From Thermoplasmata archaeon (GTDB lineage Archaea; Thermoplasmatota; Thermoplasmata; UBA184), in contig JAKAZU010000006.1 in assembly GCA_021826525.1 (NCBI GenBank), forward strand, positions 1-53,869: DNA of 53,869 nucleotides. Reading direction: 5' to 3'. The position numbers and the translations under genes were made by a program. The notes under the pieces were generated by a model. The model ran no database searches. It was not told the DNA's origin and saw only the letters and a list, made by a program, of their open reading frames with translations. Positions 5,914 through 13,960 of this stretch are shown here, piece by piece. Positions within the stretch are counted from its first letter, which is position 1. Each line of letters opens with the position of its first letter.

Positions 5914-7611
5914 GTGCGGGCCCTGGCCGAGAGCGGCCCCCAAGGCGCGCACGCGCTGATACGGGAACGCTCCCACGAAGACGCCGAGCTCGAGCGACGG
6001 CTCAACGCCTTCCGCGAGCGGATCCGCCGGCAAGCGGAACGCAACCTCGCGCGGTCGAGCGAGGGATACGACCAGCGGTTGGAGGAGCTCTCGATCGCCG
6101 AGCGTCGTTCGAAGGAAGAGATCGACCGTGAACTCGCCGAACTCGAAGAGAAGCTGCGCGCGAGCCGGGCCCGGGGACGCGCGGCCTTCGCCTTGCCCGA
6201 GCTCGCTCCCGAGGTCACCGCGGCCCTCCTGATCCCGACCGCTTCCTGGAATCAGCCCCCTCGACTCTCGCTGTGGCAGCGCCTGCGCGCCTGGTTCGTT
6301 CGGGTGTTCGGGCGCCTCTTCGGCCGACGGCGGGCCGGTCCGGTTCCCGAGCCCGACACCGGCCGACGCGTGCCGCTCGTTTCCCTCTCCATGAACGGTC
6401 GGGTTCTGGGGCCCTCGGCGCTCGGGGAGGCGCTCGCCCGGCTCTCACCGGAGCAAGAGACGGAACTCTCCCAGCGCGTGGGCGAACAGATCCGGGCGAG
6501 CGAGAGCGACCTTCGCAAACACGCCGAGCAGAAGCGGCGCGATGCCGAGATCCAGCGCCGAAGGCTCGAGGAGGAGAAACAAGCCGCTCTCCAGCGTAAC
6601 TCGGCGGAAGTCGAGCGAAAGGTCCGAGAGGCCGAGGACCGTCGGATCGACCGAGAGCTACGGGAACGCGGGATGGTGGTGCCCACCGCGCACGGCCTCG
6701 AGGTCACCTACGCTCTGGTCGAGCGGTTCGCCCGACTCTTGCTCGCCGAGGAGGAGCACTTGGCCTCGGCCGAGGTCCGTTTCGCCCTGCGGGGCGGCGC
6801 CGCCACGGGGATCTACGAGAAGGCGCACCTTCGTCAACCGGACGAGATTGCCCGCCTGGACGTTCCGAGTTCGCTGCTCGCGGCCCGGCTCGTAGGGCAG
6901 AAGCACTTGGACGAATCCACGAGCTACATCTACCGCGAGGCCACGAGCGAGACCGTCCAGGTCGTGCTCGCCCTCGACCGCTCGGGCAGCATGGCGGAGG
7001 ACGGCAAGCTCGAGGCGGCGAAGAAGGCCCTCCTCGCGCTCTACGTCGCGGTGCGTCGCAAGTACCCGACTGCGGTGATCGATGTCCTCGCGTTCGATAA
7101 CGTCGTCCAAGTGCTGGACCTCGTGGAGCTCTGGAGCTGCTCCCCCGGCGCCTTCACGAACACGGCCGAGGCCCTCCGCACCGCGAACCACCTCTTCGCA
7201 AGTGCGCGGTCCGTCAGCCGACGAGAATTCTTCCTCATCACCGATGGGCTTCCCGAGGCATACACCGATCCGGACGGCACGGTCCGAGCCGGCCAACTGG
7301 AGTCGGCGATGAACCAAGCGCTCGCTCGCGCGCGGGAGCTCGCGAAGGTACGACCGTTGCGCTTCTCGATGGTTCTCCTGAAGTCGTCGCATCCTGAGTA
7401 CGAGACGGCGGCTTGGGCGATCGCACGGGCGATCGGAGGCGAGCTCGTGGTGACGGACCCTTCCCGATTGGGCATCGAGCTCTTGGTGCGCTGGACCCGC
7501 GACACCGAGGTCGTGCACCGCCCCACCTCTCCGATGGTCTCCGCGACGACGCCCTCCTCACCTAGGGGAGCCGGCCGCCGCCGACGCGCCGACCGTCGCA
7601 TGGGGGGCTGA
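5914..7611 (+). CDS. VWA-domain protein, partner of AAA ATPase
   Basis: 565 residues from GTG 5914. The N-terminal two-thirds are charged and probably coiled-coil (about 20-90 and 195-250), with a short Trp/Phe/Arg-rich stretch at 119-140. The C-terminal von Willebrand A domain has a complete MIDAS: DRSGS (355-359), Thr in FTNT (about 417) and ITDG (442-445). It resembles CoxE/chelatase-D-like partners of MoxR ATPases: the ATPase drives remodelling and the VWA protein binds the metal-coordinated client. The start is uncertain. The same frame is coding-like back to at least 5827 (EIYLPNCAEYPDDVQSTDLL) yet has no ATG, GTG or TTG there, so the true N-terminus may be longer. No promoter is visible between the two genes. 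Confidence 0.8.
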   Translation: MRALAESGPQGAHALIRERSHEDAELERRLNAFRERIRRQAERNLARSSEGYDQRLEELSIAERRSKEEIDRELAELEEKLRASRARGRAAFALPELAPEVTAALLIPTASWNQPPRLSLWQRLRAWFVRVFGRLFGRRRAGPVPEPDTGRRVPLVSLSMNGRVLGPSALGEALARLSPEQETELSQRVGEQIRASESDLRKHAEQKRRDAEIQRRRLEEEKQAALQRNSAEVERKVREAEDRRIDRELRERGMVVPTAHGLEVTYALVERFARLLLAEEEHLASAEVRFALRGGAATGIYEKAHLRQPDEIARLDVPSSLLAARLVGQKHLDESTSYIYREATSETVQVVLALDRSGSMAEDGKLEAAKKALLALYVAVRRKYPTAVIDVLAFDNVVQVLDLVELWSCSPGAFTNTAEALRTANHLFASARSVSRREFFLITDGLPEAYTDPDGTVRAGQLESAMNQALARARELAKVRPLRFSMVLLKSSHPEYETAAWAIARAIGGELVVTDPSRLGIELLVRWTRDTEVVHRPTSPMVSATTPSSPRGAGRRRRADRRMGG

Positions 7612-7661
7612 TCGCCCAGTTCTGGGGCAGCCTCGGATCTGTTTCGGAGCCAGCTCAATCT

Positions 7662-7668
7662 TTATCCG
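7662..7668 (+). promoter_or_regulatory. TATA-like box for the 7698 gene
   Basis: TTTATCC centred about 33 bases before the ATG at 7698, within an A/T-rich interruption of G+C-rich sequence. Confidence 0.4.
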
Positions 7669-7697
7669 TCCCCTCGAACCTAGCACGACGGGTCGAT

Positions 7698-8132
7698 ATG
7701 CCCGACAACCGCGAGCAATCTCAGCTGCGCATTCACCTCAATCAGATCAAGGAAGCTGTCAAGGGAATCGGTCACGACTTCTCGCTCGAGATCGAGCGAT
7801 TGGACCGGAGGATCGGCCGCTTGAGCGACGAGACCGGCGCCGAGGCCGAGCGCTCCGCGGCCGACATCCGCCGCGAAATGAACCACCTTCGGATGGACGT
7901 CGAGGACGAGCTGCGAGGACTGCCGTCGACGCTCAGCGACGCGGGGTTCGCGATCGGATCCAAGACCCGCGGCGCTGCGGTGGCGGCCCGAGGCGCCATC
8001 TCGAGCGCCACCCACAGCGCGAAGCAAGGAACGAAGAGCCTGCTCGCTCGCGCCGGCGGGGTCAAGAAGCGTCCGATACGCGAGTGGAACCCGCCGTCCG
8101 ACGAGAACGACCCGGGTCGCGGGAAGAACTGA
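7698..8132 (+). CDS. Hypothetical coiled-coil protein (144 aa)
   Basis: Not assigned to a family. The protein is highly charged and helical: heptad-like LNQIKEAVKGIGHDFSLEIE and a second helix through ADIRREMNHLRMDVEDEL, then an Ala/Gly/Ser-rich amphipathic region (AAVAARGAISSATHSAKQG) and a basic/acidic tail. There is no signal peptide or membrane segment. It has its own TATA-like element. Its 3' end overlaps the convergent methyltransferase gene by 71 bases. Composition recalls DNA- or membrane-surface-associated small proteins, but no function can be assigned. Confidence 0.65.
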   Translation: MPDNREQSQLRIHLNQIKEAVKGIGHDFSLEIERLDRRIGRLSDETGAEAERSAADIRREMNHLRMDVEDELRGLPSTLSDAGFAIGSKTRGAAVAARGAISSATHSAKQGTKSLLARAGGVKKRPIREWNPPSDENDPGRGKN

Positions 8133-9021
8133 GCCCTTCCCCCCCGCGCGCGAGCGCGGCCCGTACCCGGTCGCGCGCTACGGCGAGATACGCCCCGTCA
8201 ATGTCGAATCCTAGGAACGCTCGTCCGATCCAGACCGCCGCTACCGCGCTCGAACCGATCCCGACGAACGGATCGGCCCACCGCCGCACCCTCGCGGGGC
8301 CGTGGAGCCGAACGCACCATTCCGCGAGCTCGGGCGGGAACGAGGCTGGGTGCGGGCGGTCCCGGCTCCGCCGCTGGATCGTGGCGTACGGGAGGAACCA
8401 GGTGTTCCCCCGGCACCGTAATCGGCCGCGCCCGGACCCCCAACGACGCTCGTTCGACGGATCCTGGTAGGCGACCCCTAAGGCGAGGCGGTCGATCGGG
8501 ACGTTCCCGTCCCGCGTGAAGTGAAAGACGTACTCGTGGGCGCCGTGGACATAGCGTGAGGAGCCCAGCGGGCGGTAGTGTCCCAGGGCGACATCCCGAT
8601 CGAGCCCGGCCGCACGGCCGACGAACCGTCGTTCGATGGCGATCGACTTCACCCAATGCAACACGTTCTGAAGGACGAGGGCCTTCCCGACCTCCCGGGC
8701 CACGTCCCAGGCGAGCCACGGGTCTCGGGGAGGGCTGCCGACGTTCAGGAAGAACGAACCCCGGGAAGAGAGCGACTCGTCGACGGCGCCGGCGAGGTCG
8801 CGGATCCAGCCGAGGTACTCTCCCCGGGGTTTGCGATCCCGGTAGGCCGTGTACGGCTGATCCAGGTTGTACGGAGGAGATGTGACGATGACGTCCAGCG
8901 ATCTCCGTCCCGCGCGGCGGGCAAGGCCGGCGAGCCCATCCTCTCGGTAGAGTTCGATCGCTCCGCGAGCGCCCGGGAGGCGAAAGCGCGCGAAGGGAGG
9001 AGAACGAGCGAGCCCGTTCAC
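8062..9021 (-). CDS. DNA methyltransferase, probable N4-cytosine, beta-class order
   Basis: 319 residues from GTG 9021, overlapping the upstream ATPase stop as GTGA. Catalytic motif IV TSPPYN comes first (residues 47-52) and the AdoMet-binding motif I DPFVGIGSS last (250-258), followed by GFDID (271-275). This permuted order with (S/T)PPY is characteristic of beta-class amino-methyltransferases, mostly N4-cytosine (adenine enzymes more often have DPPY/NPPY). A middle region with HEYVFHF and a variable target-recognition segment is present. No restriction endonuclease is adjacent, so it looks like an orphan enzyme. It is the last gene of the pilus operon. The final 24 or so residues overlap the convergent gene at 7698-8132. 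Confidence 0.85.
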   Translation of the reverse strand: MNGLARSPPFARFRLPGARGAIELYREDGLAGLARRAGRRSLDVIVTSPPYNLDQPYTAYRDRKPRGEYLGWIRDLAGAVDESLSSRGSFFLNVGSPPRDPWLAWDVAREVGKALVLQNVLHWVKSIAIERRFVGRAAGLDRDVALGHYRPLGSSRYVHGAHEYVFHFTRDGNVPIDRLALGVAYQDPSNERRWGSGRGRLRCRGNTWFLPYATIQRRSRDRPHPASFPPELAEWCVRLHGPARVRRWADPFVGIGSSAVAAVWIGRAFLGFDIDGAYLAVARDRVRAALARGGEGLSSSRDPGRSRRTAGSTRVSDAS

Positions 9022-10538
9022 GGCGTACCGCCAGTGCGGGCCGGGGGGGACGCCTCTTCTCTGCGGAGGGCCGCGGAGAGCGCGCCCTCCGGATCCCGGG
9101 CGTACGCGGCGGCGTCGCGCAGAAAGGGATCGGGCGCCAGCGGATCCCGCTCGGTCGCGCCGGCCCATCGCTCGAGGAGCGACCGCCGACGATCGAGCTC
9201 TCGCTGGATCGCGTCGGTCCCCACCCCCCGCTCGCGGGCGAGCTGCTCGAGTACCCGGGACTGGCCGCTGGTCTCGAACCGGTCGCCGTCCGCATCCCAG
9301 CGGTAGACCCCGCTCGCGACGACCTCCTCGGTCTCGGGGTCCAGCCCTTCGATCTCGATGACCGAGCGAACGCGGCGGGCCGGCGTATCGTCCACGCGCA
9401 CTTGGGCTTGGACGAGGACGACCGGCAGGGCCGCCAGCAGCGCTCGCGGGAGCGAGATCGGCGGGTTCTCCATCCTTTGGACCATCGCCCGGAGGCTCTC
9501 GGCATGGAAGGTCGCGCAGCAGGTCCGGCCGGTCGCCATCGCTTGGAACACGGTGTAGGCTTCTCGCCCTCGGACCTCGCCCACGACCAGGTACTGCGGG
9601 CGCTGGCGCAGCGCGGCGCTGAGCAGGTCGTACATGTCGATGGCCCCGACCTCCGGGCTCCCCGCCTCTTCGGCCCGGGGCGCGGGGCCGCGGGTTACGA
9701 GCGGGACCCAGTTCTCGTGGGGCAGGTGGAGCTCCCGGGTGTCCTCGATCGAAACGATTTTGCGCTCGGCCGGGACGAAGTGGAGGAGCGCGTTCAGCGT
9801 CGTCGTCTTGCCGCTGGCCGTTCCTCCGAGGACGACGAACGATCGGCCCGACTCGACCACGAGCCATAGGTAGGCCATCGTTTCGGAGTCGATCGTGCCG
9901 GAGCGGACGAGGTCGACAGGGGTGAACGCTCGCTCCCGGAACCGGCGAATGGTAAACGTTGACCCGCGCGTCGTGATCTGCGTGCCGAGGCTGGCCTCGA
10001 GGCGGGCACCCCCGGGAAGCGCTCCCTCCACGAGAGGCTCGGCCACCGATAGATGGCGGCCCGAGCGCTGCGCGAGGCTCCCTACGAAGAGGTCCAGCTC
10101 GGTCGGGTCGGGAAAGGAGAGGTTGGCGGCGAGCGAGCCCCAGCGGCGGTGGTGAACGAACAGAGGGATTCCCACCCCGTCGCACGAGATGTCCTCGATG
10201 TCGGGGTCGCGCATCGGTACGTCGATCGGTCCGAAGCCCACCAGGTCCCGGACCAGGTAGTACGTCATCCGGGCCCGACGGCCCGGGTCCTGTAGACGGG
10301 GATCCACCCGCGCAAGGGCCTCGATCCGCTCGATGAGCCGCGCCTCTGCCTCCGTCGGATCCTCCGGTCGGATCAGGTCCACCGCGAAGAGCCGCCGACG
10401 GATCTCGCCGAGCCAACGGCGTTCTTCCGTAGAGAGCGCGGGCTCGAAGATCCGGTAGGAGAGTTCGCCCGAATCTTCTCCGGGACGAACCTCGGCGGTC
10501 CCGCGGATCCGGGAATCGAGAGCCGGGAGCGCCGTCAC
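9018..10538 (-). CDS. Type II/IV secretion ATPase (TadA/VirB11-like), copy 1
   Basis: 506 residues from GTG 10538, with a strong Shine-Dalgarno-like GGGAGGAGCG just upstream inside the end of the preceding gene. The N-terminal domain contains IEDISCDG, typical of CpaF/TadA/archaellum-type ATPases. Walker A is GGTASGKT (238-245), followed by SIEDTREL (Asp box), Walker B VVGEVRGREA and the His-box stretch HAESLRAMVQRMENPP. The protein should form a cytoplasmic hexamer powering pilus extension or retraction. It is the second ATPase in the operon; the other copy (12406-13950) has the same layout. A GTGA overlap at its 3' end couples it to the DNA methyltransferase. Confidence 0.92.
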   Translation of the reverse strand: MTALPALDSRIRGTAEVRPGEDSGELSYRIFEPALSTEERRWLGEIRRRLFAVDLIRPEDPTEAEARLIERIEALARVDPRLQDPGRRARMTYYLVRDLVGFGPIDVPMRDPDIEDISCDGVGIPLFVHHRRWGSLAANLSFPDPTELDLFVGSLAQRSGRHLSVAEPLVEGALPGGARLEASLGTQITTRGSTFTIRRFRERAFTPVDLVRSGTIDSETMAYLWLVVESGRSFVVLGGTASGKTTTLNALLHFVPAERKIVSIEDTRELHLPHENWVPLVTRGPAPRAEEAGSPEVGAIDMYDLLSAALRQRPQYLVVGEVRGREAYTVFQAMATGRTCCATFHAESLRAMVQRMENPPISLPRALLAALPVVLVQAQVRVDDTPARRVRSVIEIEGLDPETEEVVASGVYRWDADGDRFETSGQSRVLEQLARERGVGTDAIQRELDRRRSLLERWAGATERDPLAPDPFLRDAAAYARDPEGALSAALRREEASPPARTGGTP

Positions 10539-10541
10539 GGT

Positions 10542-11501
10542 CTACGCTCCTCCCGCGATCGGAGCGACCACGAAGCGCAGGACCACCCAGCCGACCATCA
10601 GAAGTCCGGCGGAGAGCGTCAACCCCTCCGCGAACCGACCGCGGTACAGGAAGCCGGCAACGAGCCCGTCACCCACGCCGTGGGCGATCACCGCCACGAA
10701 CAGCGCCAGGAACAGGCTCGCGACGACCGCCGTCCCGACGAGGTAGCCCGTCGACCCGAAACCCGACGAGGCGCCGGCGGCCAGGAGCTCGGGGAGGTAG
10801 ACCGCGGCGAGGACGTAGACCGTCAGGAGGAAGACCGCGTAGGCGAGAGCGACCACGATGACGTAGGTGCGCATCATGTCGCGTCGACGCTCCCGCATGA
10901 GCTGGGTCGAACGGAGGTCGTGCGCGACCCGGCGAAGGACCTCGGGGTAGCGACCGCCGGTCGCCTGGGCGCGGCCCACGACCGCGAACGCCTCCTTCAC
11001 GAGCGGGGTCGATAGGCGCTGCTCCAAGCCGGCGAGCACCTCTTCGGCGGGGATGCCCCAGTTGAGCTCGGTGGCCATGCGTCGGATCTCTGGGGTGAGG
11101 GGTCCGTACTGCCCACGCGCGGCCGTCCGGATCGCATCGGGGAGCGTGAGCCCCTGGGAACCCGACTCCGCGACGTCTCCCAGGAAGTCGGGGAGGCGCC
11201 GCTCGATGCCTTCCACTGCACGGACGTGGTGGGCGCGAACGATCCCGTACGGCAGGAGCAGGGCGATGAGACCGAGGACCACGAAGTCGAGCGCGGGGTT
11301 CCACCCGGCGCCTTCGCCGGGGCGGATCTCGAGGGTGACCGTGCCCGCGGCGTTCAGTCCGGCGACGACCCACAGGGCCAGGGCCGCGGCGATCGAGACC
11401 CGGAGCGTCCGGCGATCGCGGCGCTGGGCCCGTTCCTCGGAGAAGGGGGTGGGAGGCCCCTGGAGGCGAGGCGACGCGGGGCTATCCTTAGAACCGCTCA
11501 T
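10542..11501 (-). CDS. Type II secretion F-like membrane platform protein (TadC-like)
   Basis: 319 residues from ATG 11501. A soluble basic N-terminus is followed by two membrane segments (LRVSIAAALALWVVAGL; FVVLGLIALLLPYGIV), then a cytoplasmic T2SF domain with LPDFLGDVAESGSQGLTLPD and GLEQRLSTPLVKEAFA, and four C-terminal hydrophobic segments. This is the GspF/TadC fold that anchors the pilus ATPase in the membrane. The start overlaps the upstream gene's stop as ATGA. At about 320 residues it carries one T2SF domain, so with its neighbour it forms a split TadB/TadC-like pair rather than one long FlaJ. Confidence 0.85.
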   Translation of the reverse strand: MSGSKDSPASPRLQGPPTPFSEERAQRRDRRTLRVSIAAALALWVVAGLNAAGTVTLEIRPGEGAGWNPALDFVVLGLIALLLPYGIVRAHHVRAVEGIERRLPDFLGDVAESGSQGLTLPDAIRTAARGQYGPLTPEIRRMATELNWGIPAEEVLAGLEQRLSTPLVKEAFAVVGRAQATGGRYPEVLRRVAHDLRSTQLMRERRRDMMRTYVIVVALAYAVFLLTVYVLAAVYLPELLAAGASSGFGSTGYLVGTAVVASLFLALFVAVIAHGVGDGLVAGFLYRGRFAEGLTLSAGLLMVGWVVLRFVVAPIAGGA

Positions 11502-12409
11502 GTGTCCTCTCCGAGGCGTCGGAACAGAAGTCCGAAGGCGAGTTCGGCCGCCGGTATGATGCCGAGCGCGGTAAGCCATACGAAGGTCAACAGATGGTTC
11601 GCCGCTCCCTCGATGAGCGTGAAGACCGTCAGGATCACGAGCAGGAAGAGCGGGAACGCGACCGCGACCGTCACATAGGCCTCGGCGTAGGTCCCAAGCC
11701 GCTCGAGCTGACCCTGGACGCGCACCATACCGTCGCGTTCGTAGCGATCGGCCTGCGCGAGGAAGTACGAGCGTAGGTCGCCCCCGCTCTCGGAGGTCGT
11801 CACGAGCCCCTGGAGGAACTCCTCCCACCCCGGGGACGGGCTGCGGTGGGTCGCGTCGCGAACGGCCGTAAGGATATCCCGACCCAAGAGGTCCGTGTCC
11901 CGGACGATCCACGCAGCTTCGCTCGCGACCTCACCGTAGATCGGTTGATGGGAGAGTTCGCGGAAGATCTCGTCGAGGGGAACGTCAGCGCAGCTCATGG
12001 CCGCGACGAACCCGAGGGCTCGCGGCAGGTGTCGGTCGATCCCCTGCCGCCGGGCCAACGCTCGGGAGTTCGGGAGGTCGGAGACGACCACGTAGCCGAG
12101 CCCGCCGGCGAGCCCGGCGGCGGCGAGGGCGACGCCCGCCACGACGAGCACCCCCATCGATCGGAGGGCCAGGTCCGCGACCACCGCTGATGCGACGCCC
12201 GCGGCGAGCGCGATCACCGTGGTCAGAAGGAGCGCGGAGGCCCGGAACTCGTCCGGCGTTCGAAGCCAGTGCGCCCGCGCCAGCGCATCGTCGGCGGTGC
12301 CCGTCGTCCCGGCCCACCGTCCGAACGCCTTCCCGGCCCAGCGATCGAATCGGGTGAGCCTCGGCCGGCCCCCCTCGGGAGCGAGGGTCGGCGCCGATCC
12401 GTCCGTCAC
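11498..12409 (-). CDS. Type II secretion F-like membrane platform protein (TadB-like)
   Basis: 303 residues from GTG 12409, overlapping the upstream ATPase stop as GTGA. Two N-terminal membrane segments (TVIALAAGVASAVVADLAL; VLVVAGVALAAAGLAGGLGY) precede a T2SF domain with LPRALGFVAAMSCADVPLDE and WEEFLQGLVTTSESGGDL, then two C-terminal segments (VAVAFPLFLLVILTVFTLI and a final helix). It is related in layout to the next gene but clearly divergent. Together they would make the inner-membrane platform of a Tad/Epd-like pilus. Longer reading to 12634 in the same frame is without similarity and lies over the ATPase gene. Confidence 0.85.
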   Translation of the reverse strand: MTDGSAPTLAPEGGRPRLTRFDRWAGKAFGRWAGTTGTADDALARAHWLRTPDEFRASALLLTTVIALAAGVASAVVADLALRSMGVLVVAGVALAAAGLAGGLGYVVVSDLPNSRALARRQGIDRHLPRALGFVAAMSCADVPLDEIFRELSHQPIYGEVASEAAWIVRDTDLLGRDILTAVRDATHRSPSPGWEEFLQGLVTTSESGGDLRSYFLAQADRYERDGMVRVQGQLERLGTYAEAYVTVAVAFPLFLLVILTVFTLIEGAANHLLTFVWLTALGIIPAAELAFGLLFRRLGEDT

Positions 12410-13950
12410 GGGACCTCCGCGGGTCCGCTCGCCCAGCGGCCGTTCTCGCGGATCCATTGCCACATGTCGGCCGGGCCGATCGGGCGCCCGGTGTCGGCGA
12501 GAGCCTGGATCGCCTCGGCGCGGCGCCGGAACTCCTCGTCGACCGCGCCGGTCGGGCGGCCGGTCGACGTCGCGATCCGCTCGAAAAGGTAGGAATGCCC
12601 GAGGTAGTGGAAGGTGTCGGCCGCTTCGTCCCACGTGAATACCGGCGTGCTCACGACCTCGCCGGTATCGGCATCGACTCCCCGCACCTCGACCAGCTCC
12701 CGGACGCGACGTGCGGGTCCCGATGGGGTGCGGGTCAACGTCTCGATCAACACCTCCCGAAGCGCGGACAACAGTGCGCGAGGGACTTGGATCGGCGGGC
12801 TCTCCAAACGCTGGACCAGAGCCCGGAGGGAGTCCGCGTGCATGGTCGCATACGTGGCGTGGCCGGTGTTCATCGCCTGGAACATGGTGTAGGCCTCGCG
12901 GCCCCGTACCTCTCCGACGACGATGTGGCTCGGACGCTGTCGGAGCGCGGCGGTGAGGAGGTCAAAGAGATCGATGTCTTGGGCTCGGTCCGTTCCGATC
13001 CCGGCCATGGAGGCGCCGGTGCGGGTCGTCAACGGAACCCAGTTGGCGTGAGGGAGGTTGATCTCCCGCGTATCCTCGATCGAGACGATCTTCGCCGAAG
13101 CCGCTACGAACAGGGCGATCGCGTTGAGCGTGCTGGTCTTCCCGGCCCCCGGCCCTCCCGCCACGATCATCGAGTCGCGGTGCTCGGCCGCCAACCACAG
13201 GTACGCGACCATCTCGGCGCTCCAGCTCCCGTTGCGGACGAGGTCGATCGGGGTGAAGGGTCGGTCGCGGAAGCGCCGCAGGGTGAAGGTCGAGCCGCGG
13301 CCGCTGACCGAACGACCGTAGGTGAGCTGCACGCGGTGACCTTCGGGGGTCGAGGCGTCCAGAAGCGGTCGCGCGACGCTCACCGATCGAGCGCATCGCT
13401 GCGCGAGTCGAACCACGTAGCCGTTGAGGGCGCCCTCATCCGGGAAAACGACGTTCGTGCGTATCGACTCGAATCGCGCGTGATAGACGAAGACTGCGGA
13501 CCCGACCCCGTCGCACGATACGTCCTCGATCTCGGGGTCGCGGAGGATCGCGTCAATCGGCCCGTAGCCGATCGCGTCGCGCCGTCGGAAGTACAGGATC
13601 CGCTCGCGGGATGCCGACGATAGCCCGGGGTAGCGCGCGGCCAAGAACTCGTTCGCCGTATGGCTCAAGTGGGCCGTGCGCCGCTCGGGAGTGGCAGGTC
13701 CCGAGAGGGGAGCTAGGATCCGGGGCAACGCCCGATCGAGCGCATCGCTCGCCTCCCGCTCTTCCTCGGTGAGCGCGGGTTCGTGCACCTCGTAGCGCAG
13801 AGAAGCTGAACCCGGATCGAAGGTGACCTCGACGTGGGCGAAGGGGGGCGTCACCTCGCGACGGTACGGGTAGGTGGATCGATCCGGGGTATCGCCGATC
13901 GCTACCGACGAGCGGGCGGACGCCCGGGTCGGATCCAGCGCGCTTTCCAT
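12406..13950 (-). CDS. Type II/IV secretion ATPase (TadA/VirB11-like), copy 2
   Basis: 514 residues from ATG 13950, ten bases after the pilin stop. N-terminal IEDVSCDGVGSAVFVYH, Walker A GGPGAGKT, SIEDTREINLPHANW, Walker B VVGEVRGREA and HADSLRALVQRLESPPIQ match copy 1 nearly motif for motif. Outside the core, the N-terminal 60 residues and the C-terminal third differ, so the two are paralogues rather than a recent duplicate. Having two intact ATPases in one operon is unusual for a minimal archaeal pilus and suggests separate extension and retraction motors, or a hetero-hexamer. That interpretation is inference. Confidence 0.92.
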   Translation of the reverse strand: MESALDPTRASARSSVAIGDTPDRSTYPYRREVTPPFAHVEVTFDPGSASLRYEVHEPALTEEEREASDALDRALPRILAPLSGPATPERRTAHLSHTANEFLAARYPGLSSASRERILYFRRRDAIGYGPIDAILRDPEIEDVSCDGVGSAVFVYHARFESIRTNVVFPDEGALNGYVVRLAQRCARSVSVARPLLDASTPEGHRVQLTYGRSVSGRGSTFTLRRFRDRPFTPIDLVRNGSWSAEMVAYLWLAAEHRDSMIVAGGPGAGKTSTLNAIALFVAASAKIVSIEDTREINLPHANWVPLTTRTGASMAGIGTDRAQDIDLFDLLTAALRQRPSHIVVGEVRGREAYTMFQAMNTGHATYATMHADSLRALVQRLESPPIQVPRALLSALREVLIETLTRTPSGPARRVRELVEVRGVDADTGEVVSTPVFTWDEAADTFHYLGHSYLFERIATSTGRPTGAVDEEFRRRAEAIQALADTGRPIGPADMWQWIRENGRWASGPAEVP

Positions 13951-13960
13951 GAGAGCTCAC

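Noticed and set aside
9022..10416. N-terminal extension of the methyltransferase frame (784 codons in total)
   Set aside because: The extension runs through the ATPase gene in another frame and is Arg/Gly/Pro-rich; the true start is the GTG overlapping the ATPase stop.
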